Notes: generated by a model from the sequence alone, not told the origin. A stretch of DNA of 64,000 nt from Candidatus Desulfofervidaceae bacterium (GCA_027038965.1 JALWFG010000011.1:62001-126000); one strand, 5' to 3'; shown: positions 1 through 10,654, counted from the stretch's first letter. Made by a program: numbers and translations.

Positions 1-2
1 TG

Positions 3-134
3 GATATGCTTATGGAGAATGAGGATGTTTGCTATATCTATGCGGACATATTTAAAAAAGGTGAATACGACTTAATTTATAAAGAAGACTTCTTAGAAAA
101 GATAAGAAAGATCGGTGATCGTTCTCAAACATAG
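3..134 (+). CDS. C-terminal fragment of an unrecognised protein
   Basis: An open frame enters from the left window edge (codons from position 3) and stops at a TAG at 132-134, giving 43 residues. The tail is acidic and aromatic (MENEDVCYIYADIF, then YDLIYKEDFLEKIRKIG). No signature motif is visible, so I do not assign a function. It runs in the same direction as the universal stress protein gene that starts 67 bases later. That gap has no obvious terminator, so the two could share a transcript. Confidence 0.5.
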   Translation, partial: DMLMENEDVCYIYADIFKKGEYDLIYKEDFLEKIRKIGDRSQT

Positions 135-201
135 GTCAAATGTATTTTGAGGCAGGGCTGTTTTTGGCAGAAGTTTCAAAATAAAAAGTAGGAGGGGAAA
201 A

Positions 202-942
202 ATGGAAAAAAAGGTATTATGTCTTATTGACCACAGTTTGGAATCCAGCTATGCCCTTAGATTTGGATGTATGCTTGGTAAAAAGGGGGCTACTGTTCAT
301 GCTATGCATGTGATTCAAACTATTCCTTTTGTGCTTAGGTGGGGTATGGGATATGCCAGGAGACACTGGGAAAAAGAGCAGATTGAAAAAATGGAAAGAG
401 AGATTAAAAGAATGGTTACAAGCGAACCTCATTGCGATGCTGTTAAAATTAAGTCAGTAGTGAAGATTGGGAGTGTAAGTGGGGAAATATTGGATCAATT
501 GAAAAAAGAATCTTACGATTTGGTTGTGGCCGGGGTTCATTATTCCCAGATTTCGCAAAAGCCATATTTGGGCAGACTGCATACAGACCTGATAGATCAA
601 TCTCCTTATCCTATTGCTATGGTTACTTCATTTAAAATGCCAGACAAGGTTCTTTTATATCTAGACGGTACCATTTCTTCAGAGAAAACAAAGGAGTTTG
701 TGAAACGCTTTTTTGAGGGAACTCAAATAAGTATTGTTACAGATTCCCATGAGGTTTTGGAACATTTCAAAGACATTGGGGAGGCCAAAATTATAGATAG
801 AGACGAAGTTTTGGATGTCCTTAAGCAAATAGTGCCTAACATAGACACCTTTATAGTGGCTAGTGGGAATGTAGAGTTACTTTTATATCTATCTCGAGAA
901 ATAGTTCCCGAAATAATGGGGGCCTTAATCCTCTATCGGTAA
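202..942 (+). CDS. Universal stress protein (UspA) family protein
   Basis: A 246-residue cytoplasmic protein. The first ~145 residues follow the Usp fold: an N-terminal beta strand with Asp (KVLCLIDHS), a long amphipathic helix, and a central strand with YDLVVAGVH followed by a variable G-containing loop. The second half (~150-246) keeps an alternating strand/helix pattern but has lost the nucleotide-binding motif, so it looks like a degenerate second Usp domain. The start is supported by the strong Shine-Dalgarno AGGAGGGG about 8 bases upstream. Usp proteins bind ATP or other ligands and support stress survival; the exact role here is unknown. It is convergent with trxB. Confidence 0.8.
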   Translation: MEKKVLCLIDHSLESSYALRFGCMLGKKGATVHAMHVIQTIPFVLRWGMGYARRHWEKEQIEKMEREIKRMVTSEPHCDAVKIKSVVKIGSVSGEILDQLKKESYDLVVAGVHYSQISQKPYLGRLHTDLIDQSPYPIAMVTSFKMPDKVLLYLDGTISSEKTKEFVKRFFEGTQISIVTDSHEVLEHFKDIGEAKIIDRDEVLDVLKQIVPNIDTFIVASGNVELLLYLSREIVPEIMGALILYR

Positions 943-958
943 CATTATAATTTTCTTG

Positions 959-981
959 CCCCGTCTTAGCCAAAGACGGGG
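959..981. terminator. Stem-loop between usp and trxB
   Basis: A perfect 9-bp inverted repeat (CCCCGTCTT at 959-967, AAGACGGGG at 973-981) with a 5-nt loop lies between two convergent genes and overlaps the trxB stop codon. It could end transcription from both sides. Neither flank carries a clean U-tract, so it may instead be a 3'-end protecting hairpin. Confidence 0.45.
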
Positions 982-1901
982 TCGTGACCATTTAAATATT
1001 TTTCTGCACTTATAGCGGCAATGGCTCCATCCCCTACGGCGGTAGCGATTTGTTTTAAGGGGCCCTTTCTTACATCACCAGCAGCAAATATTCCAGGTGT
1101 AGAAGTGCGACCAAATTCATCGGTAATAATAAATCCATTCTCATCAAGCTCCACTAAATTTTTTACCAGATCCGAATTGGGCACAATTCCAATAAATATG
1201 AAACAACCATCCACCTTAAGTTCTGAGGATTCTCTGTTTTTTACATTTTCAAGCACCAAGGATTCTACGTTTTCCTTGCCTTTTATTTCTTTAACAATGG
1301 TATTCCAAATGAACTCTATTTTTTTATTGGCAAAGGCCTCTTCTTGGAGGGCTCTCTCGGCCCGAAGCTCATCCCGACGATGGATGACATAGACCTTTTG
1401 AGCAAATTTGGTGAGGTGAAGGGCCTCCACAATGGCTGTATTGCCGCCCCCTACAACGGCTACCTTCCTATCTCTAAAAAACGGAGCATCGCAAGTGCCA
1501 CAATAAGACACCCCCTTGCCGGTAAAATCCTTTTCACCAGGTACATTTAATGTTTTAAGATGAGCCCCTGTAGCTAGAATGATTGCCTTTGTCTCTATGG
1601 TTTCATTATCAGTATAGATAATCTTTTTATTACCGTTAATTTCCATTTTTTTCACTTCCAAAGGGGCTTTGATTTCCACACCTAGATTCTTTACTTGTTC
1701 TTCAAACCGCATCATAAGCTCTGGGCCATCTATACCGTTTGGAAAGCCGGGATAATTTTCTATCTTGGTAGTGGTTATTACCTGTCCGCCAGGAAGCATC
1801 TTTTCTATAATGATACTATTTATCCTGGCTCTGGCAGCATAAATGCCTGCTGTAAGCCCCGCTGGTCCTGCTCCAATGATTACTAAATCATATTGCAGCA
1901 T
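966..1901 (-). CDS. trxB: Thioredoxin reductase
   Basis: A 311-residue FAD/NADPH oxidoreductase that reduces thioredoxin in the cytoplasm. The N-terminal FAD-binding motif GAGPAG is at residues ~10-15, the redox-active CGTC is at ~134-137, the NADPH-binding GGGNTA follows at ~152, and the second FAD motif GIFAAGDVR is near residue 275. Length matches the family (310-320). The start has AGGAGGGG just upstream. No thioredoxin gene is adjacent. It lies 113 bases downstream of the HIT gene on the same strand and may be read through from it. Confidence 0.95.
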   Translation of the reverse strand: MLQYDLVIIGAGPAGLTAGIYAARARINSIIIEKMLPGGQVITTTKIENYPGFPNGIDGPELMMRFEEQVKNLGVEIKAPLEVKKMEINGNKKIIYTDNETIETKAIILATGAHLKTLNVPGEKDFTGKGVSYCGTCDAPFFRDRKVAVVGGGNTAIVEALHLTKFAQKVYVIHRRDELRAERALQEEAFANKKIEFIWNTIVKEIKGKENVESLVLENVKNRESSELKVDGCFIFIGIVPNSDLVKNLVELDENGFIITDEFGRTSTPGIFAAGDVRKGPLKQIATAVGDGAIAAISAEKYLNGHDPVFG

Positions 1902-2014
1902 TTTCCCCTCCTAGAATTATTAGATGTTCAAATAGTAAATGACCGTCTTTTCCTTAACTACCAGTTCAAACAGAACAACCTTCCCTACCCATTGCTAGTC
2001 ATTAAAGCTGGATT

Positions 2015-2428
2015 CTACAACTCTGCTTTAATTTTAGCACCTATTTCTTTTATTTTTTCCATATCTCCAGCTACAGGTTCCCAACGGGAAATCTGAAGTT
2101 CATCACCTTCCCACCGAGGGATAAGATGGACATGGAGATGGGGGATTACCTGCCCGGCAGCTCTTCTATTTAATTGGATCACGGTAATTCCATCAGGGTT
2201 TAAGGCCTTCTGAATAGCCTGAGCGATTCTTTGAGCCGTTTTCATAACCGCTGCCAATTCATCGGGGTCAATTTCCAAAATGGTTTCGGCATGTTTTTTG
2301 GGAATAATCAAGGTATGACCATTATTTAAGGGATTAATATCCATAAAGGCTAAAACTTGATCGTCTTCATATACCTTCACGGCTGGAATTTCACCACCAA
2401 CAATTTTGCAAAAAATGCATTCACTCAT
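2015..2428 (-). CDS. HIT family nucleotide hydrolase (Hint-like)
   Basis: A 137-residue protein with the N-terminal zinc-type CIFC motif (residues 4-7) and the defining histidine triad HLHVHL near residues 97-102. This is the layout of bacterial Hint/HinT-like purine nucleoside phosphoramidases or Ap4A hydrolases, where the middle histidine is the nucleophile. Substrate cannot be told from sequence. AGGGAGG precedes the ATG. The gene is divergent from groES, and the ~215-bp spacer carries the groE control region. Confidence 0.88.
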   Translation of the reverse strand: MSECIFCKIVGGEIPAVKVYEDDQVLAFMDINPLNNGHTLIIPKKHAETILEIDPDELAAVMKTAQRIAQAIQKALNPDGITVIQLNRRAAGQVIPHLHVHLIPRWEGDELQISRWEPVAGDMEKIKEIGAKIKAEL

Positions 2429-2556
2429 AGGCCCTCCCTTTCGAAAAAAACTTTATATTCATATTAGCCACATTAAATGTTAAAGTCAAATCCCGCCAGG
2501 GCATTGTGCAGGTAGGACCTGATTTTGCCAATCCCTAAAAAATTTTTATCCCCCTC

Positions 2557-2586
2557 TTGCATTTTTAGAAAAAGTGTTTATATATT
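2557..2586 (+). promoter_or_regulatory. Sigma70-type promoter of groESL
   Basis: TTGCAT (2557-2562), 18-bp spacer, TATATT (2581-2586). The expected transcription start falls inside the CIRCE element, which is the usual arrangement for HrcA repression. Confidence 0.65.
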
Positions 2587-2588
2587 TG

Positions 2589-2615
2589 CTAGCACTCAGC
2601 TAGAGTGAGTGCTAA
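2589..2615 (+). promoter_or_regulatory. CIRCE operator (HrcA-binding site)
   Basis: TAGCACTC, 9-bp spacer, GAGTGCTAA. Only the first base of the 9-9-9 CIRCE consensus differs (C for T at 2589). It lies between the promoter -10 box and the groES start, so HrcA should repress groESL until heat stress. hrcA itself is not in this window. Confidence 0.95.
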
Positions 2616-2642
2616 TAAAAATGAAGGAAGGAGGTTGAAGCG

Positions 2643-4585
<1,943 letters not shown>

Positions 4586-4599
4586 TAGACGATTAAAAG

Positions 4600-4625
4600 G
4601 CCCCGCCTTCAAGCGGGGCTTTTTT
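4600..4625 (+). terminator. Intrinsic terminator of groESL
   Basis: GCCCCGC (4600-4606), 6-nt loop, GCGGGGC (4613-4619), then six T (4620-4625). The run overlaps the stop codon of the convergent gene. On the minus strand the hairpin is followed by a short CTTTTAAT, so it may also stop transcription from the other side. Confidence 0.9.
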
Positions 4626-5232
4626 ACTTCCTAACCCACCTGCCGTTTTCTTTTTGAATCCAAGTTCCTTGAGGGGCCGTTTTTTGCCATTCCTTGGCAA
4701 ATATTTTCTGGAGCTTTTCTATTTGAGAGGGGTCAATCTGCAATGCCTTGGCTACTTCTTGATAAAGCCGCCTTCTATCCTGGTTTTCTGCTTCTAAGAG
4801 GCGCTTTAACTGGGCCCTTTGCCTTAAATTTAATCCCTGCCAGCTTCTAACTGCTATGAAGCCTTTGTTATTCTCACCCAGATTGCCTTTTTGCAAAAAG
4901 GACATTAATGATGGATACCTTTTTTTCATAGAGGCCTTTAGGGCCCGAATTGTGGTATTAGAAACCTCCAATGCCCCTTCTTGGGCATAGGCAGAAGTAA
5001 TAAACAACCGCCCTATTCTGGATATTTGCGCCGGTTCTGTCTTTAGATGCCAAGATTCTGGCTTTGTTTTTTTAGGTTTCTTTTTAGGAAGGGTAGATTT
5101 TCCTCGAATGTCCTTTACGATTTTTTCGGCTGTCTTCTGGGCCTCTACCGCGGGGAAATAGATGTTTACAGTAACACAAGCCAGAAAACAAACTAACATA
5201 AAAACAACCGTACTCAAACGCTTGGTCTTCAT
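4624..5232 (-). CDS. YdbL-like DUF1318 protein, exported
   Basis: A 202-residue exported protein. A hydrophobic signal segment (residues ~8-24) leads into CVTVNIYFPAVEAQKTAEKI, a hallmark of DUF1318/YdbL-type proteins; the Cys may be lipidated. A Lys/Pro-rich linker follows. The C-terminal DUF1318 domain (~125-200) has the ENQDRRRLYQEVAKAL helix and ends in GTWIQKENGRWVRK. In E. coli ydbL lies in an operon with ydbH, a TamB/AsmA-like protein proposed to move phospholipid across the periplasm. Here it overlaps the ydbH-like gene by 4 bases, so the same partnership is likely. Confidence 0.8.
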   Translation of the reverse strand: MKTKRLSTVVFMLVCFLACVTVNIYFPAVEAQKTAEKIVKDIRGKSTLPKKKPKKTKPESWHLKTEPAQISRIGRLFITSAYAQEGALEVSNTTIRALKASMKKRYPSLMSFLQKGNLGENNKGFIAVRSWQGLNLRQRAQLKRLLEAENQDRRRLYQEVAKALQIDPSQIEKLQKIFAKEWQKTAPQGTWIQKENGRWVRK

Positions 5233-6809
5233 TTTTTAACCTCCTTTAAAATTTGTTTAAATCGTTTTAACATTTCCTTAAATGGCACCCGTTGTCCTGG
5301 AGAACGGTTAATAATGTTTATACCAAAAAGACGCCTTTTAACCAAATATTCTACTCCATCTCTTTTTATAAGGCCATGAATAATAAAGATGTCATTTTTA
5401 AGAGTACACCGAATGCCAATTTTTTGATAGCTAAATTCCTTGGGTAGTAATCCTCCTAGGCTAATGGGATGTCCCTGGGCCAAAATGGCAATATTGTTAA
5501 CGGCTTTAAGACTGATACTCTGCCTTTTGCCTTTCTTTTTTACACTTTTTATGGTCATATCAAATGATTCAGGCTGCCCGTAGGCTATAACAAGGTTTTT
5601 GATTTGTCCTTTGACTATCCCCTGAATACGCCCCAAGGGAAATTGCTGAGAAAATTTCTCAAGGTCGATGTCTCTAAAAGAAATATCGGCCATTATTTTG
5701 GCTGAGGGAGAAAAGGGACTTTTTATAATGATGTTTTCTATTGAAATTTTTCCTCCATATGCCTTCAAATGCAATTTGCCTTTAACCCTTAAAAGGCTTA
5801 AATCCAGTTTGAAATCAAGTTTGGGACTTGAGAGCAAGCCCCTAAAATAGGGCCAAGATAAAAAAACGTTTTTTATCGAAAGGTTACCTTGAATCAAAAA
5901 GGGCCAGAAGATTTTAAAAGAATGAATTGTTAAGGACCCTTGGTTAAGTTTCAGTTGAGTAGGTTGGAACAAAGAAAAACCATTTTTAAAACTGAAAAGG
6001 CTTAAATTAAGAGATGGAATTCTCATTCCTTTTAAAGATATGTGCCTAATTTTTAGTTCTCCCCTTGCCTGTCCAGGGGTTTGAAAAAAGATGGGTAAGG
6101 CGAGGTGAATATCTTTAAAACTGGCATAGGGTAATTCAATATCTCCCTTAAATTTGCAAAAAATTTTGGCCCTTGGCTGGAGATAAATATTCCCACTTTG
6201 TCTTTGATATTCGCTTCGCTTCTGAGAAGCAAAGTAAATGCCCCTTGCTGTAGCCTCTAAACTTCCCTTAGCCTTTAAATCCGCTAAGAAGGGATAAGTC
6301 TCTTCAAAAGGTTGCCTCAAAAGAAGGTCAAAGATGGGGGCGATATCTTTTACCTCTAAGGTTATTCTTTTGATGTTTAATGCTTGGGGTGCCAAGACCG
6401 CTCCTGTCAATCTTAGATTTAAATTGTGGGCCAATTTCAAAACGATCTTTTTAAAGGTAACTACATTGTTGATTTTGTTTCTTTTAATAAATCTTAGTGC
6501 CCCGCCTGCCTTTAAATATAGTGGAGTTTTTTGCCAATCAAAAAACCACCTATCCCATAATGTTTGGCCTGATCTCAAGTTCAACAAGGCATTAATATCT
6601 ATCCCGCCCTCTGTCCGCCTTGTCTCTATTAGGGCCTTGCCCTGTAATCCTTCTATTCCCCAAGCCCCATTAGGGTCAAAATAACTTAAATTAGAAAAAG
6701 ACTGTTTGAGATGTAATGAAGAAATGGAGTTATAAAATGAGTTTATTCGTTCTGCCTCTAGTTGAAGCAAAGGGAAGATCAGGAATAAAACAGCAATCTT
6801 GCTTAACAT
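5229..6809 (-). CDS. YdbH-like AsmA/TamB-family envelope protein
   Basis: Chosen start is the ATG at 6809 (526 residues), which gives a signal-like N-terminus MLSKIAVLFLIFPLLQLEAE; an in-frame TTG at 6854 is possible but has no ribosome binding site. The rest is beta-rich with short amphipathic strands alternating LKLxL/IxIxxI, as in the periplasmic beta-groove of AsmA-like proteins, and has no enzyme motif. The C-terminal part (GQPESFDMTIKS..., YLVKRRLFGINIINR) resembles the YdbH C-terminus. E. coli YdbH is ~880 residues, so this is a short version. Assignment rests mainly on the linked YdbL-like gene and beta-rich composition. Confidence 0.7.
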   Translation of the reverse strand: MLSKIAVLFLIFPLLQLEAERINSFYNSISSLHLKQSFSNLSYFDPNGAWGIEGLQGKALIETRRTEGGIDINALLNLRSGQTLWDRWFFDWQKTPLYLKAGGALRFIKRNKINNVVTFKKIVLKLAHNLNLRLTGAVLAPQALNIKRITLEVKDIAPIFDLLLRQPFEETYPFLADLKAKGSLEATARGIYFASQKRSEYQRQSGNIYLQPRAKIFCKFKGDIELPYASFKDIHLALPIFFQTPGQARGELKIRHISLKGMRIPSLNLSLFSFKNGFSLFQPTQLKLNQGSLTIHSFKIFWPFLIQGNLSIKNVFLSWPYFRGLLSSPKLDFKLDLSLLRVKGKLHLKAYGGKISIENIIIKSPFSPSAKIMADISFRDIDLEKFSQQFPLGRIQGIVKGQIKNLVIAYGQPESFDMTIKSVKKKGKRQSISLKAVNNIAILAQGHPISLGGLLPKEFSYQKIGIRCTLKNDIFIIHGLIKRDGVEYLVKRRLFGINIINRSPGQRVPFKEMLKRFKQILKEVKK

Positions 6810-6865
6810 TGGTTCAGCCTTGTCTTCGTTAAAAGCGAAATGAACAATTATCAATAGATTGCTAG

Positions 6866-8482
6866 TTAAGAGGTTTTTCGTTCTGCTTCTAAAGCCACTA
6901 TTGGGCTTGCTGCAATCCCAGAGTTTTTATTCGCTTCTAATGAGAAGAAACTCCTTTTGAGCCATTGATAGGCCTCTTCTTTGGTTTTAACCTCACCCCT
7001 CAAGTATGCTTCTTCTACCTTGGCAAGCATTTTTCCTATTATTGGACCCGGTTTCAGACCGAACCAATTCATAATATCATAACCAGTTACCAAGCGAGGC
7101 ATTTGCCTAAAGTGGAGATATTTTTCTCTTTCTTTTAACAAAAACTTCAAGAATTTTTTGAATTCTTGGTCGTATTCTTTAGGTTTTCCTGGTCCTTGAG
7201 CGGCCAGATTATCGGCCATGGCCAAAAGAAGCAGTTCTAAGGTATAGGGTTCTGTTTTTCTTAAAAAGCGATGGATGGCCCTTGGTGTTAATCTGTTATT
7301 TTTCTGCCCCGAAGGGTTTATAAAAAGCTTAAATAAATGAAAGGGCCACATATGGTTCCTGATTAAAAAGACGATTTTCTGGGTTTCTTTTTTAGGGAAA
7401 CATAGCCTTAGAGCTATTTTCTGAAAGACTTCAGCCCCTACTTTATCATGACCATGGAAGGTAATTTGCCTTTGACATTGGTTGATAGAGTGTGATTGAT
7501 AGTTGATGGTTAAGGGTTTGCCAATATCATGGCAAAGAGCGGCCCATTTTAGTTGATGATTACTAGCCAATGGTGGATGGTAGATATCCTGTGGCCTATG
7601 GTCATAATTGATTAAATTTTCCATTTTTTCCAGGGTTAGCAAACTGTGATTAAAGACATCAAGGTGGTGAAATCCGTCTTGGGGTATATTTTTAAGTCTC
7701 TCTATTTCTGGAATAAGGACTTTTAAGACCCCTAAGCTGTCCATTTCTTTAACCCAAAAGGAAGTCAAAGGGGCTGAAAAAAGTTTTTTTAATTCTTGAT
7801 AGATTCTTTCAGAGGCCGCTGATTTGAGGTGGGGGGCATATTTTTTTATATATTGTTTTGTTTCTCCTTCTAAAGAGAAAAGGTGTAGATGTTGTAAATC
7901 CTTTATATAATTGGGACGGCTGAGGTTTGCAGCAAGCCTAAAACCTCTTAAAATCCGTAAGGGGTCATCTAAAAAGGCCTTAGGGTGGGTTACCCTTAAG
8001 ACACCATTTTTTAAATCTTGCTTGCCTCCCATTGGGTCAAGAATATTTGTTTCTTGAAAATTCTTCTCTAAGTCAAAGTCAAAGATATTTATCGCCATAG
8101 CGTTAATGGTGTAATCCCTTTGACAGAGGTCCTCTTCTATATTGTTCCCCCGCAAAGGGGCAAAATCAAATATGGTTGGTTTTTGGTTAATAGTGGATGG
8201 TGAATGGTTAACCATTACCCGATATGTTTGCCATTTATCATCCAAGACTACAAAGTGTCCTCCTATAGAACGGGCAAAGGAGATGGCAATAACATTTGCC
8301 TTGCTTGATTCCTTTGGCTCTGAACCGACTGCGATGTCCCAATCAGAAATAGGCCTTTTTAAGAGCAAGTCACGCACGCAGCCACCCACGAGATAAACTT
8401 CTCCTCCCTTCCCGAAGGTCTTAACAGTTACCTCCTTCAGTTTTTCTAAAAGGAAAATATGTCCTTTTTGTATTTGGTTCAT
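6866..8482 (-). CDS. cca: CCA tRNA nucleotidyltransferase with HD domain
   Basis: A 538-residue class II nucleotidyltransferase. The head domain has LVGGCVRDLLL (~28-38) and the metal-binding DWDIAV (~48-53). NYTIN-like DYTINAMAI and the RILRGFRLA motif follow, matching CCA-adding enzymes and poly(A) polymerases. The C-terminal half carries an HD domain with CHDIGKP near residue 317. It probably repairs or completes tRNA 3' CCA ends; a poly(A) polymerase role cannot be excluded by sequence. The two tRNA genes seen in this window encode CCA, so repair is the likely duty. No clear Shine-Dalgarno precedes the ATG. It lies 20 bases downstream of deoC. Confidence 0.88.
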   Translation of the reverse strand: MNQIQKGHIFLLEKLKEVTVKTFGKGGEVYLVGGCVRDLLLKRPISDWDIAVGSEPKESSKANVIAISFARSIGGHFVVLDDKWQTYRVMVNHSPSTINQKPTIFDFAPLRGNNIEEDLCQRDYTINAMAINIFDFDLEKNFQETNILDPMGGKQDLKNGVLRVTHPKAFLDDPLRILRGFRLAANLSRPNYIKDLQHLHLFSLEGETKQYIKKYAPHLKSAASERIYQELKKLFSAPLTSFWVKEMDSLGVLKVLIPEIERLKNIPQDGFHHLDVFNHSLLTLEKMENLINYDHRPQDIYHPPLASNHQLKWAALCHDIGKPLTINYQSHSINQCQRQITFHGHDKVGAEVFQKIALRLCFPKKETQKIVFLIRNHMWPFHLFKLFINPSGQKNNRLTPRAIHRFLRKTEPYTLELLLLAMADNLAAQGPGKPKEYDQEFKKFLKFLLKEREKYLHFRQMPRLVTGYDIMNWFGLKPGPIIGKMLAKVEEAYLRGEVKTKEEAYQWLKRSFFSLEANKNSGIAASPIVALEAERKTS

Positions 8483-8502
8483 TGGGTGCGTTTTTAGTTA
8501 TT

Positions 8503-9180
8503 TCACTTATAATGAGATGATAATTTATCTATAATAGCAGGTCCACTGCTGGTCCCAATACGATCTATACCTGCTTGGATAAACTTAAGGAAGGCTTGAA
8601 CATCTTTTATCCCGCCAGCGGCCTTGATTTTTTTACGTCCCTTAAGAAGGCGTTGCATCATTTTTACATCCTCCAATGTAGCCCCACCCGGGCCAAATCC
8701 TGTAGCCATTTTTAAAAAATCTACCGCCGAATCCGCAAGAGCAAGGATTAGCTCCCTTTTTTCTTCTTGAGACAGATAAGACAGTTCTAAAATTGCCTTG
8801 GTAGTGATAGTTTTAGGTAAGTGGGTACAAATGAGAGCTAATTCTCTTTTTATTTCTTGGTATTTTCTGGCCTTGGCCCATCCAATTTGGATGACGATAT
8901 CAAGTTCTGACGCCCCTCTTTCTACCGCCCTTTGGGCCTCAAAAATTTTGGTGTCTGTATCTGTATATCCCAAAGGAAAGCCAATAACCGTTGCTACTTT
9001 GACATTGCTTTTTCTAACTGTTTTTTGGGCCAATTCGACATAAACAGGGGGCACACAGACAGAATAAAAACCATAGTCAATAGCCCTTTGGCATTCAAAA
9101 ACAACCTCTGAAGGAAACATTGTGGGTTTTAAAAGGGCATAGTCAATAAATTGAGTGTAACAAATCCTCTCTTTAATCAC
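8503..9180 (-). CDS. deoC: Deoxyribose-phosphate aldolase
   Basis: A 225-residue class I aldolase that splits 2-deoxyribose-5-phosphate into glyceraldehyde-3-phosphate and acetaldehyde. The Schiff-base lysine lies in VDFLKMATGFGPGGAT (~150-165), and KAAGGIKDVQAF supplies the second conserved lysine; GTSSG near the C-terminus binds phosphate. Length fits (220-260). The start is GTG at 9178-9180 with no Shine-Dalgarno. A good promoter places the transcript start almost on this codon, suggesting a leaderless message. Confidence 0.93.
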   Translation of the reverse strand: MIKERICYTQFIDYALLKPTMFPSEVVFECQRAIDYGFYSVCVPPVYVELAQKTVRKSNVKVATVIGFPLGYTDTDTKIFEAQRAVERGASELDIVIQIGWAKARKYQEIKRELALICTHLPKTITTKAILELSYLSQEEKRELILALADSAVDFLKMATGFGPGGATLEDVKMMQRLLKGRKKIKAAGGIKDVQAFLKFIQAGIDRIGTSSGPAIIDKLSSHYK

Positions 9181-9186
9181 GAATTT

Positions 9187-9215
9187 AGACTAAAAATAAT
9201 TTTTTCTAATGTCAA
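9187..9215 (-). promoter_or_regulatory. Promoter of deoC
   Basis: On the minus strand: TTGACA (9215-9210), 17-bp spacer, TAGTCT (9192-9187). The predicted start site is within a few bases of the GTG at 9180. Confidence 0.5.
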
Positions 9216-9237
9216 GGTTGTGAAAAATAAAAAACTT

Positions 9238-9639
9238 TTATTCGGCCCCTTGCGATAAGGGATAAAAATTCCTATGATTAACCATAGAAGGTTGAGGGGG
9301 AATAATTTTCTTTATAGCAGATTGAAATTGGGCAAATGTGAAGGGTTTGGGAAGAAAGGCATTAACGCCTGCATAATAAAACTCTTCGGCATAAAAGCCA
9401 CTACCAATGCCTAGGATAGGGAGAGAAGGCTGGATGAATTTGATTTCTCTAACCAGAAGAGGACCTTCTTTATCAGGTAGTCCACCGTCAATGACTGCCA
9501 GATCAAAGGTTTGGGTCTGGCATTGGCTCAACCCCGCATGGGCTGTATGGACCACCTGCGAAGAAAAACCCATGATTTTTAAGAATTCAGAGATAACTTC
9601 AGCTACAGCAGGCATATCTTCCACAATTAAGGCCTTCAC
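9238..9639 (-). CDS. Stand-alone response-regulator receiver protein
   Basis: The GTG at 9637-9639 is taken as the start (133 residues) because GGAG sits 8 bases upstream and because the longer open frame would run into the divergent XRE gene and add ~63 residues unrelated to the fold. A single CheY-like receiver domain: acidic pocket VED near the N-terminus, phospho-acceptor Asp in LAVIDGGLPDKEG, and the conserved Lys in PKPF. There is no output domain, so it likely works through protein contacts. No cognate kinase is adjacent. Confidence 0.8.
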   Translation of the reverse strand: MKALIVEDMPAVAEVISEFLKIMGFSSQVVHTAHAGLSQCQTQTFDLAVIDGGLPDKEGPLLVREIKFIQPSLPILGIGSGFYAEEFYYAGVNAFLPKPFTFAQFQSAIKKIIPPQPSMVNHRNFYPLSQGAE

Positions 9640-9794
9640 GATGCTTACTCCAATGGGCTCATTCGCTTTTTTACATCGGAGCGGTATACTACTACTATTG
9701 ATTGCGATTGTCAAGATTTCAATAGACAGTTTGTAGACAATTTTTAAAAATAGATGTAATTGGTTGCTACAAAAATCAAAGAGAGAGGTAAGTA

Positions 9795-10229
9795 ATGGAA
9801 ACAAAGGGCAAAAAAAAGGGGCGGCCAAAGGCTACAAGGAAGAGTATTCCAAACAAAGAGATTGGGGCACGCATTAGGGTAGCGCGTAAGGAAAGAGGAC
9901 TTACTCAGATGCAGTTGGCGGATAAGGTGGGTGTTTCTTTTCAGCAGATCCAGAAATATGAAACTGGCAAAGATAGAATTTTTGTAGAGCGTCTCCAGCA
10001 AATTGCAAAGGCATTGGATGTTCCAATGGCCTATTTCTTTGAAGAATATGGAGACAAGGATTTTTCCTCAAAGCTTGTTCCCAAGGAGGTAAAGGAGCTT
10101 TTACCTTTGTCTAAAGAAGAAGTAGTTATTGTTAGAAAATTGAGAGCCATGGGAGAAAAACTCCGCAAGAACTTCTTAAATCAACTGGAAACAATTTCAG
10201 AAATGGTTTCAGGAGCCAAGAAGACTTAA
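9795..10229 (+). CDS. XRE-family HTH transcriptional regulator
   Basis: A 144-residue cytoplasmic protein. A basic N-terminal tail (KKKGRPKATRK) precedes a clear Cro/C1-type helix-turn-helix at ~23-80 (IGARIRVARKERGLTQMQLA, then FQQIQKYETGK). The C-terminal ~60 residues are helical. AGAGAGG lies ahead of the ATG. This architecture is common among short alphaproteobacterial and deltaproteobacterial regulators. It is divergent from the receiver protein, and the ~155-bp spacer could hold autoregulatory sites. Targets are unknown. Confidence 0.85.
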   Translation: METKGKKKGRPKATRKSIPNKEIGARIRVARKERGLTQMQLADKVGVSFQQIQKYETGKDRIFVERLQQIAKALDVPMAYFFEEYGDKDFSSKLVPKEVKELLPLSKEEVVIVRKLRAMGEKLRKNFLNQLETISEMVSGAKKT

Positions 10230-10654
10230 GAAGCTAGCTGTCATAAAAGTGAAATGATAAGTGGGCTTTGGCAACAAATAGAAAAAATTTATTATATAAA
10301 AGCACACCTTTTGATGTCTTTTTAGTATCATTCAAAGGACGAAATTGTTTTTTTATTTTTTTGTTAAATTTTGTTTCAGAATTTGATAGGTTGGAATTGT
10401 TGCCATTAAGGGGGTTGCTATTAACTTGGGATATATCGAGATTCCTGTAACAAAGCAGGGCTTAAAATGTTTATTTACGCTTTAGATGTTTTAGTTTCTA
10501 TTTTTCCTACTAGACGTTTGCCTTTGGCTCCCTTTCGTTACTCAATCATTTATTCACCTGTGTTTTTTATTTCTTCCGTTTTACTATTTTCCCATGAAGA
10601 TTTGAAACCAGAAGCCTTGATTAAGGAGTAAAATAAATTTTTTGGGAAGGCCTG
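10230..10654. other. Gene-poor AT-rich spacer
   Basis: About 425 bases without a convincing gene. It holds long T-runs. A possible 54-codon frame runs from an ATG at 10467 to a TAA at 10629-10631, encoding a hydrophobic peptide (MFIYALDVLVSIFPTRR, later FFISSVLLF) with only GGG near the start. I regard it as unproven. A second 60-codon frame (10268-10450) has no ribosome binding site. No strong hairpin was seen. Confidence 0.4.

Noticed and set aside
9640-9828. N-terminal extension of the receiver protein to an earlier ATG
   Set aside because: The extension overlaps the divergent XRE gene, is unlike the CheY fold, and a GTG with a well-placed GGAG exists at 9639.
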